From Fidelibacterota bacterium (GTDB lineage: Bacteria > Fidelibacterota > UBA8477 > JABMPR01), in assembly GCA_016844955.1 (NCBI GenBank), contig JAERTH010000075.1:1-64000 (forward strand): a stretch of 64,000 bases of DNA, in the 5' to 3' direction. Shown in pieces: positions 1-7,067 of the stretch. Under the pieces are notes generated by a model. The model saw only the letters and a list, made by a program, of their open reading frames with translations. It had not been told where the DNA came from and made no database searches. Position 1 is the stretch's first letter; the number at the start of each line of letters is the position of its first letter. Made by a program: the position numbers and the translations under genes.

Positions 1-147
1 GGAAAAGGGCTTGAAAGGGTTGCTCTTAAATATCTATGGACTAAAAACTTAACTTGGCAGAGAAATGGTCGAATAATATCTCAGAAATCAGGAAATATTA
101 CCCTTGCGACCATATTCTCACACAGCCTCTTCAGTGCGGGGGCTTAG
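1..147 (+). CDS. Possible 3' end of a gene that begins before the window
   Basis: Frame 1 is open from the first base to a TAG at 145-147, giving 48 residues. The tail contains NITLATIFSHSLFSAGA, faintly like the last membrane motif (His followed four residues later by a small polar residue) of CPBP-type intramembrane proteases. An open run of 48 codons can occur by chance and no start is visible, so this is only a possibility. If real, the gene ends about 50 bases before the repeat elements. Confidence 0.2.
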   Translation, partial: GKGLERVALKYLWTKNLTWQRNGRIISQKSGNITLATIFSHSLFSAGA

Positions 148-198
148 ATCCCGCCTACGAAAGTGGTTCCCCCCCTCGCTTATACATGTTCTCCCCTC

Positions 199-303
199 GT
201 CATCCCGAGCGGAGTCGAGGGATTATCGATTTATGCTACTGGAGCTGGTTTGCCATAAATGGATCCGTTGGGGATCAAGATGCTTCGACAAGCTCAGCAT
301 GAC
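199..303. repeat. MITE-like interspersed repeat, copy A
   Basis: This 105-bp element starts GTCATCCCGAGCGGAGTCGA and ends GCTTCGACAAGCTCAGCATGAC. The ends form an imperfect inverted repeat (GTCATCCCGAGC against GTCATGCTGAGC on the other strand). It contains no credible gene. A second copy lies 158 bp downstream and a divergent relative with the same start lies at 51151. Similar GTCAT...GAGC repeats are common in FCB-group genomes. Confidence 0.75.
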
Positions 304-356
304 ACGCTAAGGAGAACACCAGTCCAGAATCCCTGTTAATTCATTTTCTTTTCCTC

Positions 357-461
357 GTCATCCCGAGCGATGTCGAGGGATTATCGATTTATGCTACTGG
401 AGCAGGTTTGCCATAAATGGATCCGTTGGGGATCAAGATGCTTCGACGGGCTCAGCATGAC
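357..461. repeat. MITE-like interspersed repeat, copy B
   Basis: This is a near-identical copy of the element at 199-303, differing at only a handful of positions by eye (for example GCGATGTCGAGG against GCGGAGTCGAGG). Similarity continues past the inverted-repeat end to about position 500 (GGAGAAC, CCAGTC, GAATCCCT). The duplicated unit is therefore about 147 bp with a 158-bp period, which suggests local tandem duplication of element plus flank rather than two insertions. Confidence 0.75.
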
Positions 462-497
462 ACGCGAAGGAGAACGCCAGTCGTGAATCCCTATAAA

Positions 498-513
498 TTT
501 GCGAATTCGCAAA
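498..513. promoter_or_regulatory. 16-bp perfect palindrome upstream of the B12 promoter
   Basis: TTTGCGAATTCGCAAA is a perfect palindrome ending 8 bases before the -35 box at 522. Its place just upstream of a promoter is that expected of a dimeric regulator site, either an activator or a repressor. No regulator can be assigned from the sequence. It lies outside the duplicated repeat unit. Confidence 0.4.
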
Positions 514-521
514 CATTTAAA

Positions 522-550
522 TTGACAGACCATGCTATCCCGAATAAACT
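522..550 (+). promoter_or_regulatory. Sigma70-like promoter of the riboswitch transcript
   Basis: TTGACA (522-527), a 17-base spacer and TAAACT (545-550) make a near-consensus promoter. Transcription would begin near 557, just before the cobalamin aptamer, so it fits as the promoter of the B12-controlled transcript. Confidence 0.6.
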
Positions 551-554
551 AGAG

Positions 555-735
555 GGATTTTTGTAAGCGTCTCATAGCACAAGGAAGTCCGTGAAAATCG
601 GACACAGTCGCGCTACTGTAACCAGGGACAAAACTGACCCAGGACGAATTCACTGCAATTTGTCTTGAATGCCACTTCGAATCGAGGGAAGGCGTCAGTG
701 GAGGATGATCTGGAAGTCAGGATACTTGTTTCTGA
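555..735 (+). promoter_or_regulatory. Cobalamin (B12) riboswitch
   Basis: The conserved core is clear: AAGGAAGTCCGTG at 581-593, then CGCGCTACTGTAA around 609-621, and the B12 box GGAAGTCAGGATAC at about 712-725. These match the conserved parts of the adenosylcobalamin/cobalamin aptamer (AAxxGGAA...GTG, CGCxACTGTAA, GxxGTCAGGAxAC). The aptamer sits between a promoter and a BtuB-like receptor gene, the classic target. Binding of cobalamin is expected to switch off the downstream uptake genes. The 5' and 3' boundaries are approximate. Confidence 0.93.
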
Positions 736-774
736 GATACATTTCCATGAACCTTCGCGATAAAAGGGACCGGC

Positions 775-2889
775 ATGATGAACCTGAGTAACAGGACACA
801 TCCCACAGACAGCCCCAACATGAGAAGGGGCTTTTTTATTGCCCTTACTTTTGCCTTACTTACGCTCTCCAACGGTCTGGCTGCAGCTTCCAACCGACCC
901 AAATGCATGTCCATTCAGGGTTATACCCTGGATACAAAGGGGCAAACCATACCATACGTCTCACTGGTCTTCAAAAATTCCGGTGAATGGATACTCTCTG
1001 ATGAAAATGGTCATTTCAGTTATCAAGTGGTGGCCCTGAAAAAGGACTCCATCCTCGTACAACGCATTGGCTATCAGCGACTTGTTCTATCCTCAGAGGA
1101 GCTCATAAACAAACCATCGATTCAACTCACTTCTGAATTGATCAATTTGAATTCCATAGAGATTGAGGCTCGTCCTGCAGATCAAATTTCCATGCAAAAC
1201 ATGGGTGATTTCAGCAAATCAAAAGGGATGGGGACAGTGGATCATTCTCGAATGCTAAAAAGGATTCCAGGACTATCCATCAAGAGCTATGGTGGTCCTG
1301 CCGGTATCAGTACCCTGAGCCTGGATGGTGGACCAAGTTCTCACACCAGGGTTACGGTTAACGGAATTGACATCACCTCCGCTCAAAATGGTGAAGCCGA
1401 TCTTTCCCAACTTCCCCTACCCTATATCCAACACATGGAATATGTCCCCTATGATATTTCAGGAAGTGGCAGCGGTGGAATTGACGGTATGGTTCAACTG
1501 GAAAGTGGTGATCTTCCCAGTCAAATCAATCTGAGTTCAGGAAGTTTTGGGCATCAGGCCTATGATATCTACCTCAATCACAATTATGGTGGCCTGTGGG
1601 GATCTGTGCATATCGGCCAGCGTCATGAAGAAGGCAATTATCCCGTAAGTTGGAATGAGGACAGCTACACCCGCACCAACAATAGCCTGGATCAGGATTT
1701 TGTAGCTTTCAAGCTTCGAAAACTATTCACTTCAACGCTCTATTGGCAGGCATCATTCCTGCAATCGGACCAGTCCAGAGGGGTTGCAGGACTGGTGTGG
1801 TCTCCTGATACACTATCCAATCGCTGGGATCAATTACAGTTGCTGGGTTCCACACTTGGCTGGCTACGCCCCACATCAAATACTCATCTCCATCTGGCGC
1901 TCCGCCGATCTCGGGAGAAATACGAAAACCCACTACTGCGCATCAACAGTGACCACTTTGTTCAGAGTAAACAGATCAAGCTGCAGAATGAATGGAACTG
2001 GAATAAACATATCACACTGAATTCAGAAATGAGTCTCCATGAGGATGAGATACAAAGCAGCGATGCCAACACTCATATGCGAAATACTCTCATAGCCGTA
2101 GTAACCCCCAGTCTGCGAGTCTTGGATTTCATCACATTGGTTCCTTCCATCAAGTTGCACACCAGTCCGGATCTCTATGAACGCATTTTACAGGATTATC
2201 AAGCTCAACTTGACCTAAACCTGGGTCCACTTGAACAGATCGCAGCCAGTCATGGTGAAGTTTATAAATATCCCAGTTTCAATGATCTTTTCTGGGAACC
2301 GGGTGGGAATATTGGTCTTGAGGCTGAAGAAACGGATGTAACTACCATACAGGCTGATTTTGATCTAAACAATGCAGGCCAACTGCTTATCCAGTGGCAA
2401 AAGAAGGAAAGCAACAATCTGATTCAGTGGATGCCAGTGCATTCTTACTGGCAACCCAACAATGTGCAATCAGCCACACGGGAAAGCAGAAAGGCCATCT
2501 GGCAGGTAGAATTTCCATCGCTGAGTCTGAAATCCCATGCTCATTTGAGCCTGATCTACACCAGGGATCATACGCGTGACACTCGCCTGCGCTATGCTCC
2601 ATCCAGGACAACCAATGCCGGTATTACCTGGTCACCACATGTCTATGAATTCAATCTGACCTATAACTATATCTCTGACCGCATAAGTATGTATAGCTAT
2701 CCGGAAAATATCACTATCGATGCATCTGAACTCTGGAGCGTAAGTGCTGCCCGGAGCTGGCTGACACACCACGGCAATCTGACTACTGTTATCTCAGTGG
2801 AAAATCTAACTGATCTTGAACACGAAACTATTCGCGGCTACCCTGAACCCGGACGTTCGTTCCGACTATCGCTTAACTACTCGCGTTGA
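775..2889 (+). CDS. btuB: TonB-dependent outer-membrane receptor, BtuB-like
   Basis: This protein probably carries cobalamin across the outer membrane using TonB energy. A signal peptide begins at MRRGFFIALTFALL (residue 16), followed by a CarboxypepD_reg-like beta-sandwich (about residues 45-120), a plug with LSLDGGPSSHTRVTVNGID (about 185-205) and a beta-barrel ending in ENLTDLEHETIRGYPEPGR and an aromatic-rich last strand. The length of 704 fits the family. The cobalamin riboswitch upstream and the BtuG-like gene 22 bases downstream support B12 as substrate; the sequence alone would only say TonB receptor. Two starts are possible. ATG 775 has a weak AAAAGGGA before it, and ATG 820 gives a normal signal peptide but has no visible ribosome-binding site. 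Confidence 0.85.
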   Translation: MMNLSNRTHPTDSPNMRRGFFIALTFALLTLSNGLAAASNRPKCMSIQGYTLDTKGQTIPYVSLVFKNSGEWILSDENGHFSYQVVALKKDSILVQRIGYQRLVLSSEELINKPSIQLTSELINLNSIEIEARPADQISMQNMGDFSKSKGMGTVDHSRMLKRIPGLSIKSYGGPAGISTLSLDGGPSSHTRVTVNGIDITSAQNGEADLSQLPLPYIQHMEYVPYDISGSGSGGIDGMVQLESGDLPSQINLSSGSFGHQAYDIYLNHNYGGLWGSVHIGQRHEEGNYPVSWNEDSYTRTNNSLDQDFVAFKLRKLFTSTLYWQASFLQSDQSRGVAGLVWSPDTLSNRWDQLQLLGSTLGWLRPTSNTHLHLALRRSREKYENPLLRINSDHFVQSKQIKLQNEWNWNKHITLNSEMSLHEDEIQSSDANTHMRNTLIAVVTPSLRVLDFITLVPSIKLHTSPDLYERILQDYQAQLDLNLGPLEQIAASHGEVYKYPSFNDLFWEPGGNIGLEAEETDVTTIQADFDLNNAGQLLIQWQKKESNNLIQWMPVHSYWQPNNVQSATRESRKAIWQVEFPSLSLKSHAHLSLIYTRDHTRDTRLRYAPSRTTNAGITWSPHVYEFNLTYNYISDRISMYSYPENITIDASELWSVSAARSWLTHHGNLTTVISVENLTDLEHETIRGYPEPGRSFRLSLNYSR
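811..837 (+). terminator. Terminator-like hairpin, probable riboswitch expression platform
   Basis: AGCCCC (811-816) pairs with GGGGCT (827-832) around a 10-base loop, followed by T832-T837. It has the form of an intrinsic terminator about 75 bases past the aptamer, as expected for transcription attenuation. It lies inside the reading frame of the receptor gene, and its loop holds the ATG at 820 that precedes the signal peptide. Confidence 0.6.
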
Positions 2890-2911
2890 CACAATTGAAA
2901 GGTAATCTATC

Positions 2912-4237
2912 ATGAAAATTTTTAATCGAACCCTTCACCTTATGGCACTCATAATCCTCTTAAATACAAGCGTTTGGGCTGACCAGTACTATACACTATG
3001 TGAAGGGAATTTTGGTCAGGCCAATGCATCGGTCTGGTCAATTGATAAAGATCTGACAGCTATTGAAGGTCCATTAACCTGGAATGGTAATAATTATTGG
3101 GGTGATGTTGGACAGTCACTGACCCTCTCGGGCAACCGGATGTATGCCATCATGAACAACTCACATGAAATTCAATGTCTTGATCTGTCTGTGGAACCTC
3201 CGCAGATGGTTTCCCTCAATCTTCAAGGTGCAGGTCCACGCTACATGGCAGTTCATGAACCAAGTGGTCTGGCTTACGTGAGTTGTTGGAATCTGGCTGG
3301 GTTGTTGATCATTGATCTGGACAATATGTCTGTGGTTGACACGCTGAGTCTTGGAAAACTTCCCGAGCAAATTCTCATTCAGGATGATAAGCTCTATGTT
3401 TCCATTTCCATGTTGTCGGATTGGTCAGCTGAGAATGAAGTCCTACAAATTGATCTTTCAGGAAATACCCCCTTGGTTACCAATACTTATGAAGTCCTGG
3501 ATGGTCCTGGAGCAATGGTCCTTGATGGCAATAATCTATATGTGACCTCGATTTACTACTCTGATGCCTGGGAAACCTACTCAGGGACATCACATATTGA
3601 CCTGAATGACGGTTCAGTGGTCAGAGTTGAACATGGCCTCTATCCTAATTTTACTGCTGACATCCGCATGATCAATGATACCCCCTATCGTACCTTTGGC
3701 ACATCAATCGTACCCTTAAACGCAGACATGACACTGAATACAGATGCAGCTCTGGGAGATGTTCCAGATATTTACACATTCAGTGTTCTGAATGAACAGA
3801 TTGTGATTGGCTCAAGTGATTTCGTTGCACCTGATCAAGTACATTTCCTGACGTTGGCAGGCAATAGCCTGGCTACTTTCCAGGTAGGCGCATTGCCCTC
3901 TGATTTTGTGTATTACAGTACGGATCCGGTTGGAGTAAACGAGTCGCGCGAATCACCCACGAGCTTCAGTCTGAGTAACAATTTCCCCAACCCCTTCAAC
4001 CCCTCAACCTCAATTCCTTTTGAGATCAGTGCATCCAGTCTGGTGAGTCTGAAAATATTTGACTTGCGGGGTCGCATGGTCGTTTCACTCGTGGATCAAT
4101 CAATGTCCAGCGGCAGTTATGAACAGATGTGGGATGGCCGCAATTTACAAGGACATGCTGTGAGCAGTGGGATTTACTATGCTGTTCTGAGAGCAGGAAA
4201 TTTCGAGCAAGCCATAAAGATGAATTTATTGCGCTAA
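2912..4237 (+). CDS. Secreted beta-propeller, BtuG-like B12-binding candidate with type IX sorting tail
   Basis: This 441-residue protein has a signal peptide (MKIFNRTLHLMALIILL), a propeller of YncE/DUF5074 type (about residues 25-345) and a C-terminal domain beginning NNFPNPFNPSTSIPFEIS, the sorting signal of type IX secretion. The first blade reads LCEGNFGQANASVWSID followed by GDVGQSLTLSGNRMYAI, the pattern I know from Bacteroides BtuG surface propellers that bind B12 and hand it to BtuB. It lies 22 bases after the receptor gene, with GAAAGG as ribosome-binding site, so it shares the B12 riboswitch. Unlike BtuG there is no lipobox, so it would be anchored or released by the type IX route. 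The role as B12 capture protein is inferred from fold and context. Confidence 0.75.
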   Translation: MKIFNRTLHLMALIILLNTSVWADQYYTLCEGNFGQANASVWSIDKDLTAIEGPLTWNGNNYWGDVGQSLTLSGNRMYAIMNNSHEIQCLDLSVEPPQMVSLNLQGAGPRYMAVHEPSGLAYVSCWNLAGLLIIDLDNMSVVDTLSLGKLPEQILIQDDKLYVSISMLSDWSAENEVLQIDLSGNTPLVTNTYEVLDGPGAMVLDGNNLYVTSIYYSDAWETYSGTSHIDLNDGSVVRVEHGLYPNFTADIRMINDTPYRTFGTSIVPLNADMTLNTDAALGDVPDIYTFSVLNEQIVIGSSDFVAPDQVHFLTLAGNSLATFQVGALPSDFVYYSTDPVGVNESRESPTSFSLSNNFPNPFNPSTSIPFEISASSLVSLKIFDLRGRMVVSLVDQSMSSGSYEQMWDGRNLQGHAVSSGIYYAVLRAGNFEQAIKMNLLR

Positions 4238-4318
4238 AATCGCTTCACGATCACAGTAGTTTAATGATCTTATATTTTCACAACGAATTTTACGAAAGGC
4301 AACGAACCCTCTAATCAT

Positions 4319-4365
4319 CCCAAACCTGTTTGATCTCGCTGCGCTCGTTTGAAAACAGGTTTGGG
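4319..4365. repeat. Inverted repeat with 13-bp arms
   Basis: CCCAAACCTGTTT (4319-4331) is repeated inverted as AAACAGGTTTGGG (4353-4365) around a 21-base centre rich in GCTGCGCTCG. No T-run follows on either strand, so it is not a standard terminator. It lies in the gap between the propeller gene and the symporter gene. It could stabilise the 3' end of the B12 transcript or be a small repeat element. Confidence 0.5.
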
Positions 4366-4495
4366 AGGTCTCGGATCCGCGCCATCATACCTAGTACTTC
4401 CTACTTTCTCTTAAATTTTCCTTTCCCTCTCTGCTCTACGCTTTAAAATAGGCCCTAGTATTTCTACTACTTGTCCAACAGTGAAGGGTGTTTTT

Positions 4496-6070
4496 ATGAA
4501 ACGATCAACCGCCGGGTTGCTGGCATTTTCTCTTATCGGTATTTTCCTCTATGCATTTGGTGTTGACTTTTTTGACGCGATCTGGTCATTCCCCTCCCAA
4601 CGAGCAGTTCCATTTATGGTCATTGCGCTAGTTGGAACAGGTATTTATGTAACGATTTATCTGGGATTCCCACAGATTAAACGCTTCTGGCATGGAGTTC
4701 AGGTCACCATGGGTATCTATGATGACCCAGACGATGTCGGCGATTTAAATCACTTTCGTGCCCTGACAACTGCACTCTCAGCTACCGTGGGTATCGGGAA
4801 TATTGCCGGTGTTGGCATTGCCCTTTATTATGGCGGTCCAGGAGCTTTGTTGTGGATGTGGATCACAGCCTTTTTTGGGACGACCCTCAAGTTTGCAGAG
4901 AGCTCATTGGCCCTCAAATACCGAGAAATAGATGTCAATGGTGATACGGCTGGTGGACCCATGTACACTATTGAGAACGGATTGGGACCCAAATGGCGCT
5001 GGCTGGCTGTAGCTTTCGCCGCTTTTACTGTTATTTGCTCAATGGCCACCGGTAATGCGATCCAATCCTTTACTGTTTCAGATCAAATTTATTCTGAGGT
5101 TACCCAGGTCATTGGTTCCACACATTGGCTCACCCTCAAGCACATGATCTTTGAGGGTTTTGATGTCTCGATACAGCAGGTAATTAATGGCCTCATCATG
5201 GCCACCCTGGTTGGTCTGGTAATTATTGGTGGAATCAAACGTATTGGTAAAGTGACTGGCTATCTGGCGCCTATCATGGCCGCTGTATACATTCTGGCAG
5301 CCCTACTGATCCTCCTTTCACATTTTGATCAGCTTGGAAGCTCACTTGCCCTGATTTTCAAGATGGCAATCAACCCGCCGGCTATGGCTGGTGGAGTTGG
5401 TGGTGGAGTACTGCTGGTTATGCTCCATGGTATTAAACGAGGTCTTTATTCCAATGAAGCCGGACAGGGAAGTGCTGCCATTGCACACTCCACAGCCAAA
5501 ACAAATTACCCAGTTCGTGAGGGTGCTGTTGCCATGCTGGGACCCTTTATTGATACTATCATGATTTGTACGCTGACGGGTCTCGCTATCATTTCAACTG
5601 GTGCCTGGGAACACACGGAATTCTTCGTTCGCATCAGTGTTGATGATCCAGGCCTGGCCGACAAAATCATCGCATCAGGCGTTTTTGATGGGCGTGAACT
5701 CATGAACAGCAGCCTGCTGACATCATTCGCATTTAGAGAGGGGTTGAGCTGGATGATTGGGTGGGGAGACAAGATTATCACTATATCCATTCTGCTTTTT
5801 GCACTCTCAACTGCTATCAGTTGGTCATTCTATGGTGATCGATCTACCGAATATCTGTTTGGGCCAAAAGCCATTCTTCCCTACCGCTATGTCTATGTGT
5901 TTTTCGTATTTCTGGGAGGTATCGCCGGCTTGGATGCTGTCTGGAAATTTGGAGATGCAGCCCTGGGTTTCATGACATTGCCCAACCTGGTGGCTATTAT
6001 TCTGCTCTCCAGAAAACTTAAAACCATGACCGGTGATTATTTTGCTGAGGAACACGTTCCCTATAAATAA
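4496..6070 (+). CDS. Alanine/glycine:cation symporter family protein (AGCS)
   Basis: This is an inner-membrane carrier importing alanine, glycine or similar amino acids with Na+ (or H+). The family signatures are GIGNIAGVGIALYYGGPG (about residue 100) and SNEAGQGSAAIAHS (about residue 320), spread over about ten membrane segments. The length of about 524 is usual. I start it at ATG 4496 because AAGGGTG lies at a suitable distance; an upstream GTG at 4481 would add five residues with no ribosome-binding site. It stands alone between the B12 pair and suhB. The substrate cannot be read from the sequence, but the ammonia- and oxoacid-forming enzymes elsewhere in the window fit amino-acid use. Confidence 0.9.
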   Translation: MKRSTAGLLAFSLIGIFLYAFGVDFFDAIWSFPSQRAVPFMVIALVGTGIYVTIYLGFPQIKRFWHGVQVTMGIYDDPDDVGDLNHFRALTTALSATVGIGNIAGVGIALYYGGPGALLWMWITAFFGTTLKFAESSLALKYREIDVNGDTAGGPMYTIENGLGPKWRWLAVAFAAFTVICSMATGNAIQSFTVSDQIYSEVTQVIGSTHWLTLKHMIFEGFDVSIQQVINGLIMATLVGLVIIGGIKRIGKVTGYLAPIMAAVYILAALLILLSHFDQLGSSLALIFKMAINPPAMAGGVGGGVLLVMLHGIKRGLYSNEAGQGSAAIAHSTAKTNYPVREGAVAMLGPFIDTIMICTLTGLAIISTGAWEHTEFFVRISVDDPGLADKIIASGVFDGRELMNSSLLTSFAFREGLSWMIGWGDKIITISILLFALSTAISWSFYGDRSTEYLFGPKAILPYRYVYVFFVFLGGIAGLDAVWKFGDAALGFMTLPNLVAIILLSRKLKTMTGDYFAEEHVPYK

Positions 6071-6094
6071 ATCACAATCATCATACAACCCAAG

Positions 6095-6112
6095 CGACGA
6101 TTCGAATCGTCG
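6095..6112. promoter_or_regulatory. 18-bp perfect palindrome between symporter and suhB
   Basis: CGACGATTCGAATCGTCG is a perfect 18-bp palindrome 24 bases after the symporter stop and 26 bases before the suhB start. It can fold into a 7-bp hairpin with a TCGA loop followed by TCTTATC, a weak terminator at best. It may instead be an operator or a 5' leader hairpin for suhB. Confidence 0.35.
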
Positions 6113-6138
6113 TCTTATCAATACGATCAAAGGATCCA

Positions 6139-6936
6139 ATGGAGAATTTCACTTCCCGGCTCACCAACGATGCCGGTGAAATAGCCAGAGAAGCTGGGTT
6201 GCTCATACTTGAGCTCAGCAAAAAGAGTCGACAAATCCAATATAAAAGCGCCCGGGATATGGTCACAGAGGTGGATCAGGCATCTGAGGCGTACATCGTG
6301 GCTGAAATTCAGAAACGCTACCCCACACATGAAGTCCTCGCTGAAGAAGGTGGCGCTTCAGCCAATCAGTCTGACTATAGATGGATAATTGATCCACTTG
6401 ACGGAACCACCAACTTTGTCCATGGATTCCCGGTATTTGCCGTGTCTGTGGGAGTTGAATTCAAGGGTGATCTTTGTGCAGCAGCAGTTTTTGATCCCAA
6501 TCGAGATGAATGTTTTAGCGCTGGGAAGGATGAGGGTGCTTTTCTGAACGGGAAATCAATTAAGGTTAGCGAGACCCAAGAATTGGGCAAATCGCTTCTG
6601 GCAACTGGTTTTTCTTATTTCAACGATGACTATTTCAAGTTGAACATGGAATTGTGGGCATCTATCTACGGCAAAACGCAGGGACTAAGACGTGCCGGTG
6701 CAGCAGCCATTGATCTGGCCTGGCTGGCTTGTGGCAGACTGGATGGCCTATGGGAATTCAGCTTAAAGCCCTGGGATATAGCCGCAGGAGCATTGCTGGT
6801 CACTGAGGCAGGCGGAACAGTGTCTGGCCCCCAGGGAGAAGCCCTGGATTTGACAAAGGGTCACATTATTGCGGCCAATCCGCATATTCATGGCAGCATC
6901 ATTGATGAAATTAGTCTTTTCAAACATCGGTTATAG
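6139..6936 (+). CDS. suhB: Inositol-1-monophosphatase family protein
   Basis: This is a Mg2+-dependent phosphatase of the SuhB/IMPase family acting on inositol phosphates or related sugar phosphates. All metal-binding motifs are present: EEGG at residues 69-72, IDPLDGTTNFVHGFP at about 84-98, and WDIAAGALLVTEAGG near 215. The length of 265 is normal. ATG 6139 follows AAAGGATC. In Proteobacteria SuhB also acts in rRNA transcription antitermination, but nothing here shows that role. The gene appears monocistronic, and its exact substrate is unknown. Confidence 0.92.
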   Translation: MENFTSRLTNDAGEIAREAGLLILELSKKSRQIQYKSARDMVTEVDQASEAYIVAEIQKRYPTHEVLAEEGGASANQSDYRWIIDPLDGTTNFVHGFPVFAVSVGVEFKGDLCAAAVFDPNRDECFSAGKDEGAFLNGKSIKVSETQELGKSLLATGFSYFNDDYFKLNMELWASIYGKTQGLRRAGAAAIDLAWLACGRLDGLWEFSLKPWDIAAGALLVTEAGGTVSGPQGEALDLTKGHIIAANPHIHGSIIDEISLFKHRL

Positions 6937-7067
6937 AAATCTTCGGAATTAGATTTAGCAAGTGTCAGGAATTTTTGGCATTTTGCTGCAACAAAAGTAT
7001 ACCTCAACAGGTCAAACAATTCATAGGGCTCCTATTCTGATATTCATCCTTAAAAGGAGAAATAATT

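Noticed and set aside
54..310. Overlapping frames of 68-82 codons on the plus strand near the window start
   Set aside because: They run through the duplicated repeat elements, have no ribosome-binding site, and show no protein-like composition.
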